NCBI GenBank assembly: GCA_016647705.1 | Contig: CM028326.1 | Span: forward strand, 41,928,546-41,992,545 | Direction of reading: 5' to 3' | Source of the DNA: Eucommia ulmoides | Taxonomy: Eukaryota > Streptophyta > Magnoliopsida > Garryales > Eucommiaceae | DNA length: 64,000 bases | Shown here: positions 37,737 through 49,280 of the stretch, in pieces | Position numbering within the stretch: position 1 is the first letter of the stretch | Layout of the letters: every line of letters starts with the position of its first letter | Translations under genes and position numbers: made by a program | Notes under the pieces: model-generated | Databases searched by the model: none | What the model saw: the letters and a program-made list of their open reading frames with translations, nothing else | Told to the model about the DNA's origin: nothing

Positions 37737-37955
37737 ATGTTTTTGAATACAGATGTTTTATAATTATTGAATGTTTTATTTTTTGTGTTTTCCACCTGTG
37801 TTTGAAGCCAAATAGTTATATTGTATATTTCATACTATATTGTCTGTTGGTGATTGTTAATTATTGTTGATATTTTAATGAAAACGGTGTAGAATGTTTT
37901 ACAAATAGAAGGAGATTATTTCAGTTTTTTTTAAGGTTTCAATTCTTTTTTTATG

Positions 37956-37986
37956 CCCGTGCCTTCAGGCACGGGTCATAACCTAG
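37956..37986 (+). other. Helitron 3' terminal hairpin and CTAG end
   Basis: Perfect 8-bp stem CCCGTGCC/GGCACGGG with a TTCA loop, 11 nt before the end CTAG, followed by the host T and a TA microsatellite (37988-38012). Confidence 0.85.
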
Positions 37987-38262
37987 TATATATATATATA
38001 TATATATATATATCAGCGAGATGAGGGATCTAGCCAGGTACAAAAAAAATTTTCCTAGCCAACACTCTGTCAAATTTATCTCAAAATATTGTACTGATTT
38101 TCACACTGGAGGTGCATTGCCGGTAAGCCCTCCCGCGATGCATTAATTTATAGGAATCAGATTTAGGAGAAATACCCTAACCCTAATCACAAAGTTCCAT
38201 ATCTGACAAATCAAATTTTGACTCTATTAGTGTTATTTGAGATTTATATATTATTACTTTTT

Positions 38263-39515
38263 AGGAAAAATTGCAATTTCGGTCCTCCTACTTGCAACGT
38301 TTTTTTTACGTGGCCCTTCAACTCCTTTTTTTTTGGGTAATTAGTCCCTATAATTTGTAACCGTTATTCTAAGTGGCCCTTCCATTAGAATTGATGTTAA
38401 TTTTGACCAAAAAATTATGCTTCAACTCCAAATTTTAACTAGAAGAATTACACTTCACCCCCATATTTTAAGGAAGTACGAGTTTACTCTACGTACTATA
38501 AAATCTCATACTAAACACCCCCCCCCAACATACATATCTATATCTATATATATATTTTTCTTTTTTTTTTTCTTTTTGGGGTTTATTTTTTATTTTGTCT
38601 TTTTGTTTTTACATAAAACTCTAAAATGACATGGCCTTATGGGCTGAAATTTTGGACTAATTAATTTTTTTTTTTTGTTGTTTTCCTTCATTTTTTTTCT
38701 TTTGGTTTTTTTTTTTTTTTCGTTTTTTTAGTTTTTTTAGTTTTCGTTCTATTTGTTTGTTTTCTTTTGTTTGATCTCTCTTTTTTCGCTTGTTTTCTTC
38801 TATTTTATTTTTTTCACTATTTTTTTTAAAAACTCTCGATTTGTCTATTAAAATTTTAATTAGTTTCCAAATAGAATTGTAAAAATCTAAGAGAAACTGA
38901 TAAATTTGTTAGTAAAAATTCAACCCATAGAGGATAAACTTCCACTTCAGATGTAGAATTTTTCAATTATATTTTTGGAACTATTTAAAAATTAATATAG
39001 GCGAAGTTTATATTTTTCAAATTCTATTTTGAAAATAGAGAAAATAAATAAGATTGAAGAAAAAATGGAAACAAGAAAGAAAACAAAAATCAAACCGAAA
39101 ATAAGTTGAAGAAAATTAATCAGACAAAAAGATTTAATTAATCCAAAATTTAGCTCACAAGTCCAACTCATTTTAAAATTTTGTGCTGATAAAATAGAAA
39201 ACAAAAAAAATATATATATAAAAAAAAAAAAAAAGCGGGAAAAAACAACAAAAAAAAATAAAATATATATTGATGTCTAATGTGGGGTTTTATAGTGCAT
39301 AGAGTAAAGTATTACTTTTTTAAAGTATATGAAATGAAGTGTAATTCTTTCAGTAAAAAAATGGGGGTGAAGTGTATTTTTTTCAGTTCAAAATTAACAC
39401 TAATTCTAATGGAAGGGCCGCTTAAAATAACGATAATAAATTAGAGGGATTTGGTTGCAAAAAATGAATTGATAGGGCACATAAAAAAACCGGGCCGTAA
39501 TTTTTAACTTTAACA
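38263..39515. mobile_element. non-autonomous Mutator-like element with long inverted repeats
   Basis: Starting near 38263 the plus strand reads GGAAAAATTGCAATTTCGGTCC and, further in, TAAGTGGCCCTTCCATTAGAA. The reverse complement of the right side (about 39515-39240) reads the same phrases in order, including GGCCCTTCCATTAGAATT and ACACTTCACCCCCAT. Arms are about 260 bp with many differences. The core is T-rich then A-rich, with no gene. No clear 9-bp target duplication was found, so borders are approximate. Confidence 0.65.
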
Positions 39516-40198
39516 GGTGGGTGAATTAAAACATTTCAAGGGGGAGAGAATTAAAAAAAAAAAAAAAAAAAATCATAGTGGGAGAGAATAAAAAGTAATT
39601 AACCAAAATATAAAGCAGAAATAGAGATTACTCACTTGAAAGTATCAGCTTAATCATCCTCTTCTTCTCTTTTCTTCTCCTTCACGTGAAAAGAAACATG
39701 AAACATAAATTTATAAATTAATGCAATATTATTGGAACTCTCAAAAGTACGATCCATGATATATAAAAGGATAAGGCCATATTGATCATGTTTCTATTCC
39801 GATACCCCATGCAGTCCGCAAATGAAAATAAAAAATAAAAAGAAAAACAAACAAAACAACAACGAGTTTCATGTTTCTCTTTTTATTTATTTATTTATGG
39901 AAAAGTTAGTTTCAATAAAAAAATATTGGAAAGAGTGAATCAAGTGATTCCAAGGCGTGCTTGATTTTGACATTTATTGTTTCTTAATTTATTGTGGGGA
40001 CCAAACACATAAAAAATTTGAATTGTTAAGCATGTTTGACTACCACAACCACCAAACCAAAAAGAAAAAGAATGCATGAACATGGCTTGTCATATTGTCC
40101 CATCTTTGAACAACTTTTCTTGTCCAAAAAAAAAAAGAACAACTTTTCGATTAATAAAATTATAGTGAGATAGAGCATTCAAGTTCAACAATTAATAG
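39516..40198. other. AT-rich intergenic DNA
   Basis: No gene or recognised element seen. Confidence 0.5.
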
Positions 40199-40199
40199 T

Positions 40200-40627
40200 G
40201 ATGAGATATTTATTCTCCGTGATTAACTTTAATGATGATATTCTTAAATGAAAACTAGGTAAAAGTAAACAGATAATTCAAGAAAGAAAAGTATACCTAG
40301 CAAGCGCATACACACATTCGGGTCTGGGTTCCCCTTAGCTTTGGCTTTATATTTGTAGACCAATGCTAACTTCTCATTCCGAAAGGTCAGGGAGAAACGT
40401 GATTTCATGAATCGCGTTTCGAAAATCTAAATGGGACAATCACAAAATCTTATCCATCTGTCCTGGCCTCTCCTACCCACGTTGCATGTGCTGGCCTCTC
40501 CTACCCACGTTGCATGTGCTGGCCTCTCCTACCCACGTTGAATTTGTTTCAATGCAAAAATATTGGTTTACTTTTACCTAGTTTTCATTTAAAAATATCA
40601 TCATTCACGGAGAACAAATACCTCATC
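40200..40627. repeat. fold-back: inverted arms around a 28-bp tandem repeat
   Basis: The left arm at 40200-40270 (GATGAGATATTTATTCTCCG through ACTAGGTAAAAGTAAAC) is the inverse of 40566-40627. The two arms differ by only a few bases plus an eight- to nine-base insertion in the left arm. The loop contains CTGGCCTCTCCTACCCACGT in a 28-bp unit starting at 40463, 40491 and 40519, with a further partial copy outside the arm at 40649-40669. No coding sequence. Confidence 0.8.
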
Positions 40628-41012
40628 GAGAAATAAAGAAAGTGAACATGGCCTCTCCTACCCACGTTAGACAATAAAGGATCCATTAATGCTCTCCTCT
40701 CTCAAAGATTCAAGTTTTATGCTAAAATAAAGGGTTCGTTTGAGCAGCCCAATGAATTTTGAATTTGTTTAATCACCCTTCTGCAGGTTTTACATGTGGA
40801 GAAAGCAATTTTATACACAAAAAAAATCATCCTATTGACCAAAAAATTGTTTTTTATTTCTTGGGTCTGCAATCTCTGAGTGAATTGACGTGAAGCAATG
40901 GCCGTGTTGTCCGTGAGATGGGTCTGAGCTTTTTGGTACTGAAATTACAAAACAGAGGGAACGGAGAAGGAGAAGAGAGGATTAACCTGGAAGTGAAATT
41001 GGTTGATGAAGT

Positions 41013-41468
41013 TGTTGGAATATTTTATGGGTTAATATTAATTGAATTAATTGTTTTACAAAAACGGTTAATGGATAATTTATTATTTAAGCAGTCCAAA
41101 TAACCAGTGATCATATTTTGATTTGGGCTGTGGCGTCTTTTATATAGAAGCCTAATTAAGTGACTGTAGGTTTAGGGTTTCGTTGAAGCACGTTATGGGA
41201 GGACCCAACGTGAAAACCCTAGTTTATATAACTAGGTCCCCTCTCTAATCTAGATTAAGAAGTTTTTTCCCATTGAGAGCCGCTACCACAATATTCTAGA
41301 TCATAGGGAGGAAAATCTTAGTAATCTGTTGCGACAGATTTAATCTCCTGCGATGGCTAAACAGGTACGTATTCGATTACCGTTCTTTATTGTTGTGTCC
41401 TAATATTCATGTATGTTTACGATTATTATTCAATTCCATTTTATTGTGATTATGAGAAATAATCAACA
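41013..41468 (+). repeat. 5' LTR of the large element
   Basis: Starts TGTTGGAAT and ends AATCAACA, 456 bp. It contains a TATATA-type promoter region near 41140-41240 and the transcript-like segment shared with 59840-60302. The primer-binding site follows after two bases. Confidence 0.9.
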
Positions 41469-41790
41469 TGTGGTATCAGAGCCCACATACATGATTTAGG
41501 ATCTACAATTAGTTTTTCGATTTTTTTTTTTGTTTTTGTTCATTCACGAAACCGAAATTTGTAGCCATGATTTCATGCGATTTTTTGTTTCAATTAAATG
41601 TAAAACATTAGGGCTTTTATTCCCATAGATTCAAGTTTTAAATTGATATATCATACTTTCAATTTGGTTGTGTAATCAGAGAGAATTTCGACGTTGAAGT
41701 TTCGACTACGAATCCTAAAAAACTCCCGAAACCAAATCTTGGGGCCATGATTTCATGTATTTTTTTGATTTGATTGAATGTAGAAACTTA

Positions 41791-42529
41791 GGCCCCGTTT
41801 GGTTAGTGTTCCCAACCAAACCCAACCCAAAAATTTTTGGTTTGATTTTTGGGAATGCGTTTGGCAAACATAAAACTCAACCCAACCCAACCCAAAAAAT
41901 AGGAATTGATTCTCAAAATCCTAAAGAAACTAGAAACAAAAAAAAAGTTGTTTCTTTTTGTGCCAGAAAAACTCAACTTAAAGTTCTCAACTTCCGACTT
42001 CATCTACCGGCCGACCACCACCACCCGCCGCCGTCTGCCGCCGTCGGCCACCTTCCGGTGACCATCGCCGGCCGCCGGCCACCTTCCGGTGACCATCGCC
42101 GACCACCGACCGCCGTCTCCGGCCACCTCCGGTGACCTTCCGCTACTGCCGGCCACCTCCGGCGACCGTCCGCGTCACCGCGCGTCCACCTCCGGCGACC
42201 GTCCGCGTCACCGCGCGTCCACCTCCGGCGACCGTCACCGACCACCTCCGCCGTCGCCACCAGCTGTCCAACCACCTCGCCGCCACCGCCGATTGTCCGG
42301 CCACCGCCACCGCCGTCCGGCCGCCACCAAACAAAAAAAAAATTAAACAAAAAAAAAAATAGTTTTAGGATAAAATTGTTACCAAACACATTCTGTTCTC
42401 AGCACAAAACAAAAATTGTCGTTACCAAACGTAGTTCTGTTCCCAAAATTCTCAACCCAACCCAATTCAACTCAACCCAACCCATTTCAGTTGAGTTCAG
42501 AAAAGTGGAAACATTAACCAAACGCCACC
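41791..42529. mobile_element. Harbinger-like MITE carrying a GC-rich minisatellite
   Basis: The inverted ends GGCCCCGTTTGGTTAGTGTT (left) and, inverted, GGTGGCGTTTGGTTAATGTT (right) are flanked by TTA at 41788-41790 and 42530-42532. A paralogous tandem copy of the host segment (about 41571-41745, reading ACATTAGGGCTTTTATTCC) shows the same site without the insert. The middle (42000-42330) is GC-rich: CCACCTCCGGCGACCGTC plus CGCGTCACCGCGCGT units in tandem, and earlier CCACCTTCCGGTGACCATCG twice. Open frames in it are repeat translations. Confidence 0.8.
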
Positions 42530-42532
42530 TTA

Positions 42533-44460
42533 GGGCTTTTATTCCTCTTGATTCAATACTTAATTTGATATATTACACATGTTATTTTGTTGTGTAATTA
42601 GGAAGTATTTTGTGGTTTAATTTTCGGCTTCGAAACTCTAGTGAAACCGAGATTAGTTTTTAAAATTAAAGGATATATACACGGTTTTGATACAATTAAA
42701 CATCATATAAATATTTTAAATTAATATTAGGTACAAACCCATATAAAATTCGGTAGAAATATGGGTTAAAATCAAATTTTAGGTTTTTGGCCATGGAGGA
42801 GTGAGAAAACTCAAAACCGCAACTTGTTTTCGATTTTTGGTGATATTTATCTTAATTTTTCTTCAATTAATTATTATATATGTGTTAGAAAAACATAGAT
42901 CTACGTAAACCCATAAAAAAATTGGAGAAAATGACACGATTTTAGGGTTTTACAAAAGCGGGCTGAAACCGGGTCGAAACGACCGGGTTCAGACTCGGCT
43001 GGAGGTTGAAGACAACCACCAGCTGGTCCGTTCAACCCCACTCGCATGCACACGTGCGTGGAGGCTCATCCGGGACCCGTTTTGGGTTCCCTTTTTTCCT
43101 GTGCACTTATTTTTTCGTCCTCTAATTTTCTGTAAAATTTATTTTATTTTTTGAGAATTAAAAATATTTTTTAGTTAATTATTACTTATTATACAATTTA
43201 ATTAGTTTAAAATTATTTTTAGGCATTATCTTTTGTTGAAAATTTTACAGAAATTATATTGGATGATTTGGAATAGGATTGTTATACTCACTCTCCTTAG
43301 TTTAAGATTTATTGATGTGTACTCTCTTAATTAGTTTTAAATCACTAAAAAAACTAGTTTAATAGCTTCAATTGTTCCAATTTCTTAGATTTTGGGTTGA
43401 ATGGAGTATGATATGAGAACTTCCAATAATCTGGGATGAGATGGGATATGAATTATGTTTTCTTTTTGGAGTATTCTAGAAATAGAAACAAGTTTGACAA
43501 ATTATTCTGTGCAGAACTATTGCAACCGATTTGAATTTTGATGTCATCCTTATGATTTTAGCTTGTCTATGGTACTTTAATTCATTACTGAATTTTTCTT
43601 GGAATATCTTATTATTTTTCAATTGTCCAAATAGTTATTCTTGGCTTTTCTATATATCATTTAGCGTTTTTTCTTTTTTGGTTAATATAAAATAAAAATG
43701 AGATAGTAAACAATTCTGCTATTGAATTGGAGTTTTATTTTACGGTTGATCGTGAATTGCTTAACTTTTCTAATAATGATTTCTTGATATCACTTGGAGC
43801 ATATCAATTTTTATTTTTATTTTTGGATTATTTTAGTAGTTATGATTGAATTATTTTTAATAATCAGTTATAATTTCTGATTGTCACATTAGCAGTTATG
43901 ATTAAATTATTTTAATAATCAGTTATAATTTCTGATTGTCGTATTTAATTTTCAGATTTATACTAAAGAAAATTATGGTATCGTAATTTAAGTATGTTGT
44001 AACTTTGCGATTCTTTTGACCTACTCTCTAATTTTATTTAGTAATATTGTACTACTATAATCTTTTACTACAAACTTGAAGGTTAAATGGATGAATATGA
44101 AATGTACAAATCTGAAAGTTAAATGAAGGAATATGAAATGTGATCGACTGCTAAAAATTAGGCATTAATAAGTCAACACATTGATATATTTGTTAAAGTT
44201 GTTTTGTTGCTGTAAATGAATTATGAGCATATACCTATTAACTATTGATTAGTACTAATCTTCTAGTAGAAGGTGGATAAATTTCACTTTATTTTAATTG
44301 CTACCACATTTTAGATAATCGAATTGATTTCTGATAATGGAAATTATCAGAGAAATTGGACATTGATTTCCCATACACCCTCTTGCTTCATTGCTATTTA
44401 TATATAATAAACTCCATGCTACCTAAGTAGTTCTTATTAATTGTAAATGGATAGAGTAAG
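42533..44460. other. non-coding internal region of the large element
   Basis: AT-rich, no gene. Includes a tandem duplication at about 43840-43945 (AATAATCAGTTATAATTTCTG in two consecutive units). Confidence 0.6.
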
Positions 44461-45121
44461 TGTCACACCACACCCCGGACACCCGTCATGTGGGGCTGGC
44501 CTGACGTAGACATAACATCCCCTAACTAACTAACCAACCATAATACGACAATATACAAAATTTAAATCTATATAACACATACATAATTCTATCTAATAGG
44601 GATACACCATCCCAAAAATAAGAACAACCAAACAAATCCCATGAACCTCACTTAGATTTATCTTTGACACCTCGTCTCAAAATTACTCTCAAATGACTCC
44701 ATCGCGTAACCCACATAACTCTATTTAGCGCCAGTAGGGGATCGACCGATTCCTAGCTATTTCACATGCAAGTGTACTACTTTCTTAGTAAACAAAAGTA
44801 TTTTTTTAATAATAATACATTCTACAACATCTAAATTGATCAAGCGTAAGTATATAAATATCACATAACTAGTAAAAATCTCTATAATATAAGTAGTAAA
44901 AATAAAACAATAAGTATAAGTTCTATTCAAACCCATCTAGTATAAAATAATACCAATCACCATAATAAATCACTCAATATAAGTAAAAACCATATCTCAA
45001 AACACAACTCAATTAAAGTAAAACACCATATCACAACCACCACTCCACCACAACACACACTGGCTAGCCATAGTGATCGTTTAACCTCACGATCGGGAGT
45101 TGCAATGATACCGTAACATCT

Positions 45122-45406
45122 GTAGGAATGTCTTCCTACGAAATATCCACACCCCTTTTTGGGGAGAAATATAATCCACACCCCTTACGGGGAGAAATAT
45201 CCACATCCCATAGGAAGAATCCACACCCCTTGTGGGGAGAAATATAATCCACACCCCTTTCGGGGAGAAAACTATGGCATCGTCCAAATTATCAGTATAG
45301 TTAAAAATCTACATCCCTTATGGGAAGAAACACATTTCACACCACATCGTCAAAAATCCACACCCCTCATGGGGAGAATATAAACCACACCCCTTTCAGG
45401 GAGAAT
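45122..45406. repeat. tandem array of small hairpins in the Tekay-like LTR
   Basis: About nine units of the form CCACACCCCTTnnGGGGAGAAATAT. Each can fold with a CCCC/GGGG stem and a four-base loop, after an opening GTAGGAA/TTCCTAC hairpin at 45122-45139. Two units change to TCCC...GGGA or TCC...GGA, keeping the pair. Confidence 0.85.
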
Positions 45407-46082
45407 TTCCAAAATCACGTTTTTCACTCTTTTTAAAAAAGCACCACCGATTTTAGTAAAAACCATTTTTTCACCTTTGTACCATCGATTTCAATAAAAA
45501 CCATTTTTTCTACTCTCTTTAATACCACCAAATCCAACAAATCATTTTTAATCCTTCTTTTTAGAAACCAACACAATTCACCGAAAATCCATTTTACCAA
45601 CTCACCCAAAAACCTGCTTGATCCATAACTTTTATAAAATCACACAGTTTTAAGTAAACATATTTTTCATCATATATATATCAAAATAAATTTGCAAGAA
45701 GACAGTACACTCACCTGAATATCCGTTTTCGTAAACTTGACCACCTATTCCCTACCGGTACTTCAGTGCCTGCGAACCTAATAGCGACATGGCCTAAATT
45801 TATATTTTTTTATAAAAACACCCTAATCACGCCATGCAACCCTAATTTCCTATTTCCTGTCTTTTATTACGAAATATTTCTATTTGTTTAAAATCGTTTC
45901 GTTAAAGTGTATTATATAAATTTTATTTAAACGGTCTTATGGTCTTAACATTTGTTATTGCCATTGCGATATTTTAAGACTAGAAAACTAATTTAAAACT
46001 TATAAATGTAATTTAGAAAGGTTACCCGATCCAAATCGACGGTTGATCTCCTTTAAAGTTTTGCTACCTTGGTTCAGCTTCC

Positions 46083-46408
46083 CACCGCCTTGGCGCAACC
46101 TCCACCGCCACGGCCAACCAGCTCCTCCCTTTCTCTAGATTGCACACTGCAGTTTCACCGCCTAGGCGAACTCGCGACAGATTCCTCCTTGAATTCCCAT
46201 CGCCTAGGCGAACATCCCCCGCTTAGGCGAAATATTCCATATTCTTCACACTGGTCTCCCACCGCCTAGGCGAACTTCCCACCGCCTAGAACCCCTTTTC
46301 TACATACTGACAACCCACCACCTAGGCGAGAAACTTTCGCCTAAGCAAACTCCTACTGCTCTACCTTCTGCTGCTCCACTGCCTAGGCGGAATAACCACC
46401 GCCTAGGC
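46083..46408. repeat. array of CACCGCCTAGGCG palindromes in the Tekay-like LTR
   Basis: About ten copies in 330 bp: 46083 (CACCGCCTTGGCG), 46156-46168, 46198-46210, about 46218-46229, 46260-46272, 46280-46289, about 46317-46328, about 46337-46347, 46377-46390 and 46397-46408. Consensus on the plus strand is CACCGCCTAGGCGAA, often with CCC before it. The same core is at 5400-5580. Confidence 0.9.
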
Positions 46409-47301
46409 AAACCCGCGACAACTTCTTCTTCTTCTTTTCTGCTCCGATTGAACTCAATCGCGCCACTTTCTATCTCTTTCCTCTCAGCAACTCCAGCAAC
46501 CCCCACTACCAACGACCCATACACACATACAACATACACAAACCTCACAATTGGCCATCAACCGACCACCCACACACTTGAAATTGGCGACAGCACACCC
46601 ACACGTTCTGAACACACACACACAGCACACACTGATCACACACACCGAGCATATAGACAACTACATACACAAAAATGGCAGAACACACACAACACACACA
46701 AAACACCCATAAACCACACAATCGTCACCACCACTATTAACAACTAGCCACACGCACCCAAAGCACCCATCAACATCACCCAACGGAACAGAAACAAGGG
46801 ACACACACACAAACAATCAGCAAAACAAGCAAAGAACCCCACAACAAAACGAGACCACCGTCACCTACGCCTTTCATACTGCGCCGCCCCATCTCCGGAT
46901 GACCCGAAACACACACACCCACTGCCGGTGGACAGAACCGCCAACCGGCCTTGCTCTCTCTCTTCTTTCTCTTCCTCTCTCTTCCCATTCTTTTTTTCTC
47001 TCTCTTCTTCCTTTCGCGATTCTTCTCCTATATATATATAGAAGACGGGAGAAGAATATATATAATATAAAGAATGTAATATATATAATATATTAAGGAT
47101 TTACACAAATTTCCCCCTATTTTTTAGTTAAAATATTCATTAGACCCATTCTCATTTTAGTGTTTTGAAATATTACTATTTAATCCCCCCAAAATTTTAA
47201 TTTACCCAAGTAGTTTACACCATCCACCCCAAATATTTTCGAAACATTTTTAAAATGCGGTTTAGATTATACACATATCTAGATCGAGGTCTTACAGTAA
47301 G

Positions 47302-47863
47302 CATTATAGGGATATTGCATATATTCATTTCTTGGATTGGTTATATGATTAATAGACTACGATAAGTTATTATTCGTATAAAAAATGGGTTTGTCTCTAT
47401 TATTTTAAAGAGCAAACATGAGGGCTCAAAGAAATTAACTCATGCTTTGAGTTTTATTATCTTGGTTCATGAGGAGGTATCCCAAAGTCTTCTTCATACC
47501 TTAAGTACTTTTCAATCGATCATGAAGATGTGACCTTAATTCGGATTAGATGATTAGGTAGTTGTATATTGCTCACAGAATGAGCTATAAATGGTGTGTT
47601 TATTTTATTTAGGGGATATTATTTCTTGTTGAATCCCACACCACTTGTGTTACTTAATCCTAAACTAAGATTTTCTTTTAGACTGAGTTAGACCCATTGG
47701 GTTTTCTACTTTAAGACTTTTGTTTGATATTGGGCGTGTTGAATTCCACGTCGATGTTGGGTTTTCACCCGATATCCATTCGTAGTAGTTTGTCAAAAGT
47801 CCACCTTGCCCTTGATAAGAAAGTCGACATTCATTTGATAAAGTCAAAGGGCGGCAACGAGAT
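47302..47863. other. non-coding internal region of the large element
   Basis: Between the solo LTR and the next LTR mosaic. No gene or motif recognised. Confidence 0.5.
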
Positions 47864-48836
47864 TGTAAGACCCTAATTTTTTTATACGTACAATTTAAGC
47901 TATATTTTAGAACATGTAGAAAATAACGGGTAAATTGTGTTATTTATTATTGAATTTAAAATTTTAGGGGTCAATTTGTAATTTTTAAAATATTAATTTC
48001 AGATTTCGGGTTTAATCAATAACTTAACAAAAATTGAGGGGGGTTAGTGTAATTTAAATATTTTTTTTTTTCCTTTTCCTTTTTCCTTTTTTTTTTTCTT
48101 TCTTTTTCTGTTTCTATTTTCTGGTTCAGTTCTACTTCAGCCGCCGACCGACTTCTCTCACTCCTCTCTGCACCGACTGCCGGCCACCCTGCACCGTTCA
48201 CACACACGGTCACACACCCATGCCGGACTGATCAGCAACGACCACACACTCATAGCAGTCCGACGACGATGGCCGAGCGACACCTACACACACCACGTCT
48301 GAATCACCGTTGGACCAAACTCACACATATACACCGACACCGGATGACGAGTAGCAACACACACCCACACGCTGCCTAACGAAACGCACACACTCACACA
48401 GCGGCACCCACATACAGCCCACATGAAATCGTCGATAAACCACCCTCTCTCTCTCTACCCTCCACTCCGACGACGACGACGATGATCAAAACACGCACCC
48501 ACACACCTACAATCGCCAGAGAACAACACCACCGCCACCGCCGCTGATCGACAACAACGATCACACTCCCATCGGTCACCGTCGACGAACACACCACCCC
48601 ACACGATCGCCAATCGAACCTCCGCCGACCCTCTCTCTCTCTAACTCTCACTCACCACCGGCCAAACTAACCGACGGAGACACACACACACTGACTGGAC
48701 AACGAGCGCAATGATCACCGGTCACCCCCACCATCTGCACACACACACACCGACGACACCCACTTTTCTCTCTCTCCTTCTCTTTTCTGTTTCTATTTTC
48801 CCTTCCATTTCTCCCGATCGTGTGGGTGTGGATATA

Positions 48837-48891
<55 letters not shown>

Positions 48892-49280
48892 ATCAAAACA
48901 AACGAAGGAGAGGGACGCGTGTGTGTTCGGCCGATGGGATTAGTGCACACACACACACATATAAAAACAAACGAAGGAGAGGGACGCGTGTGTGTTCGAC
49001 CGGTGGGATTAGTGCGCGCGAGCGCGCATATATATAAATAAATGCTTTCCTTCATTAGGAAGGAAAAGAAAAATAATAATTTATTTAAATTACACTAAGC
49101 CCCCTTAATTTTTGTTAAGTTATTGATTAAACCCGAAATCTGAAATTAATATTTTAAAAATTACAAATTAACCCCCAAAATTTTAAATTCAATAATAAAT
49201 AACACAATCTACCCCGTTATTTTCTATATGTTCTAAAATGCAGCTTGAATTGTGCGTATAAAAAAAATTAAGGTCTTACA
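47864..49280. repeat. long inverted repeat formed by two LTR starts facing each other
   Basis: 47864-48060 and the reverse complement of 49075-49280 are near-identical for about 200 bp, both starting TGTAAGACC and sharing AACTTAACAAAAATT and TCAGATTTCGGGTTTAATC. The centre has CT and CA/TG-rich gene-like sequence, an AT repeat (48848-48888) and a tandem duplication. Next to the right arm, 49281-49320 reads, on the minus strand, GGGACAAAATTTCTTTTAAG plus GGGAAAGGG, the polypurine tract usual before a Tekay 3' LTR. Confidence 0.8.
48897..49031 (+). repeat. tandem duplication of about 69 bp
   Basis: AACGAAGGAGAGGGACGCGT, then GTGTGTTCG and GGGATTAGTGC, occurs twice in a row, separated by CA-repeat sequence. 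It ends in GCGCGCGAGCGCGC. Confidence 0.85.

Larger units (their letters stand above)
33490..37986 (+). mobile_element. Helitron-like element
   Basis: The 3' end is textbook: hairpin CCCGTGCCTTCAGGCACGGG at 37956-37975, then TCATAAC and CTAG at 37983-37986, followed by T at 37987. The 5' end is uncertain: candidates are the CTATATATATATATA tract at 33490 or the A|TC junction at 33510/33511. Helitrons insert between A and T without duplication. No Rep/helicase gene was found, so the copy is non-autonomous. The interior has gene-like GC-rich blocks (33880-34440) and splice-like junctions that could be captured exons. Confidence 0.7.
44461..47296 (-). mobile_element. Tekay-like Ty3/gypsy solo LTR, 2.8 kb, with GTAAG duplications
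   Basis: Plus-strand ends are TGTCACACCACACCCCGG and ...GGTCTTACA, flanked by GTAAG at 44456-44460 and 47297-47301. Read on the minus strand it begins TGTAAGACC and ends GGTGTGACA, the pattern of large Tekay/Del chromovirus LTRs. No internal coding region remains, so recombination between LTRs left a solo LTR. It holds a hairpin array (45122-45406) and a palindrome array (46083-46408). Minus-strand TATA-like sequence lies near 45800-45830, downstream of the palindromes. Confidence 0.88.

Noticed and set aside
40463..40540. Regular 28-bp repeat resembling a CRISPR array
   Set aside because: Units are directly adjacent with no spacers, in plant DNA; it is a minisatellite.
42000..42389. Overlapping open frames of 60-130 residues on both strands
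   Set aside because: They are translations of a GC-rich tandem repeat inside a MITE, with simple composition and no family motif.
46069..46747. Proline/threonine/histidine-rich frames
   Set aside because: They arise from CA repeats and the palindrome array in the LTR; no conserved protein.
48648..49055. Frames of 108-135 residues on both strands
   Set aside because: They run through TA/CA microsatellites and a tandem duplication, and so are not credible genes.
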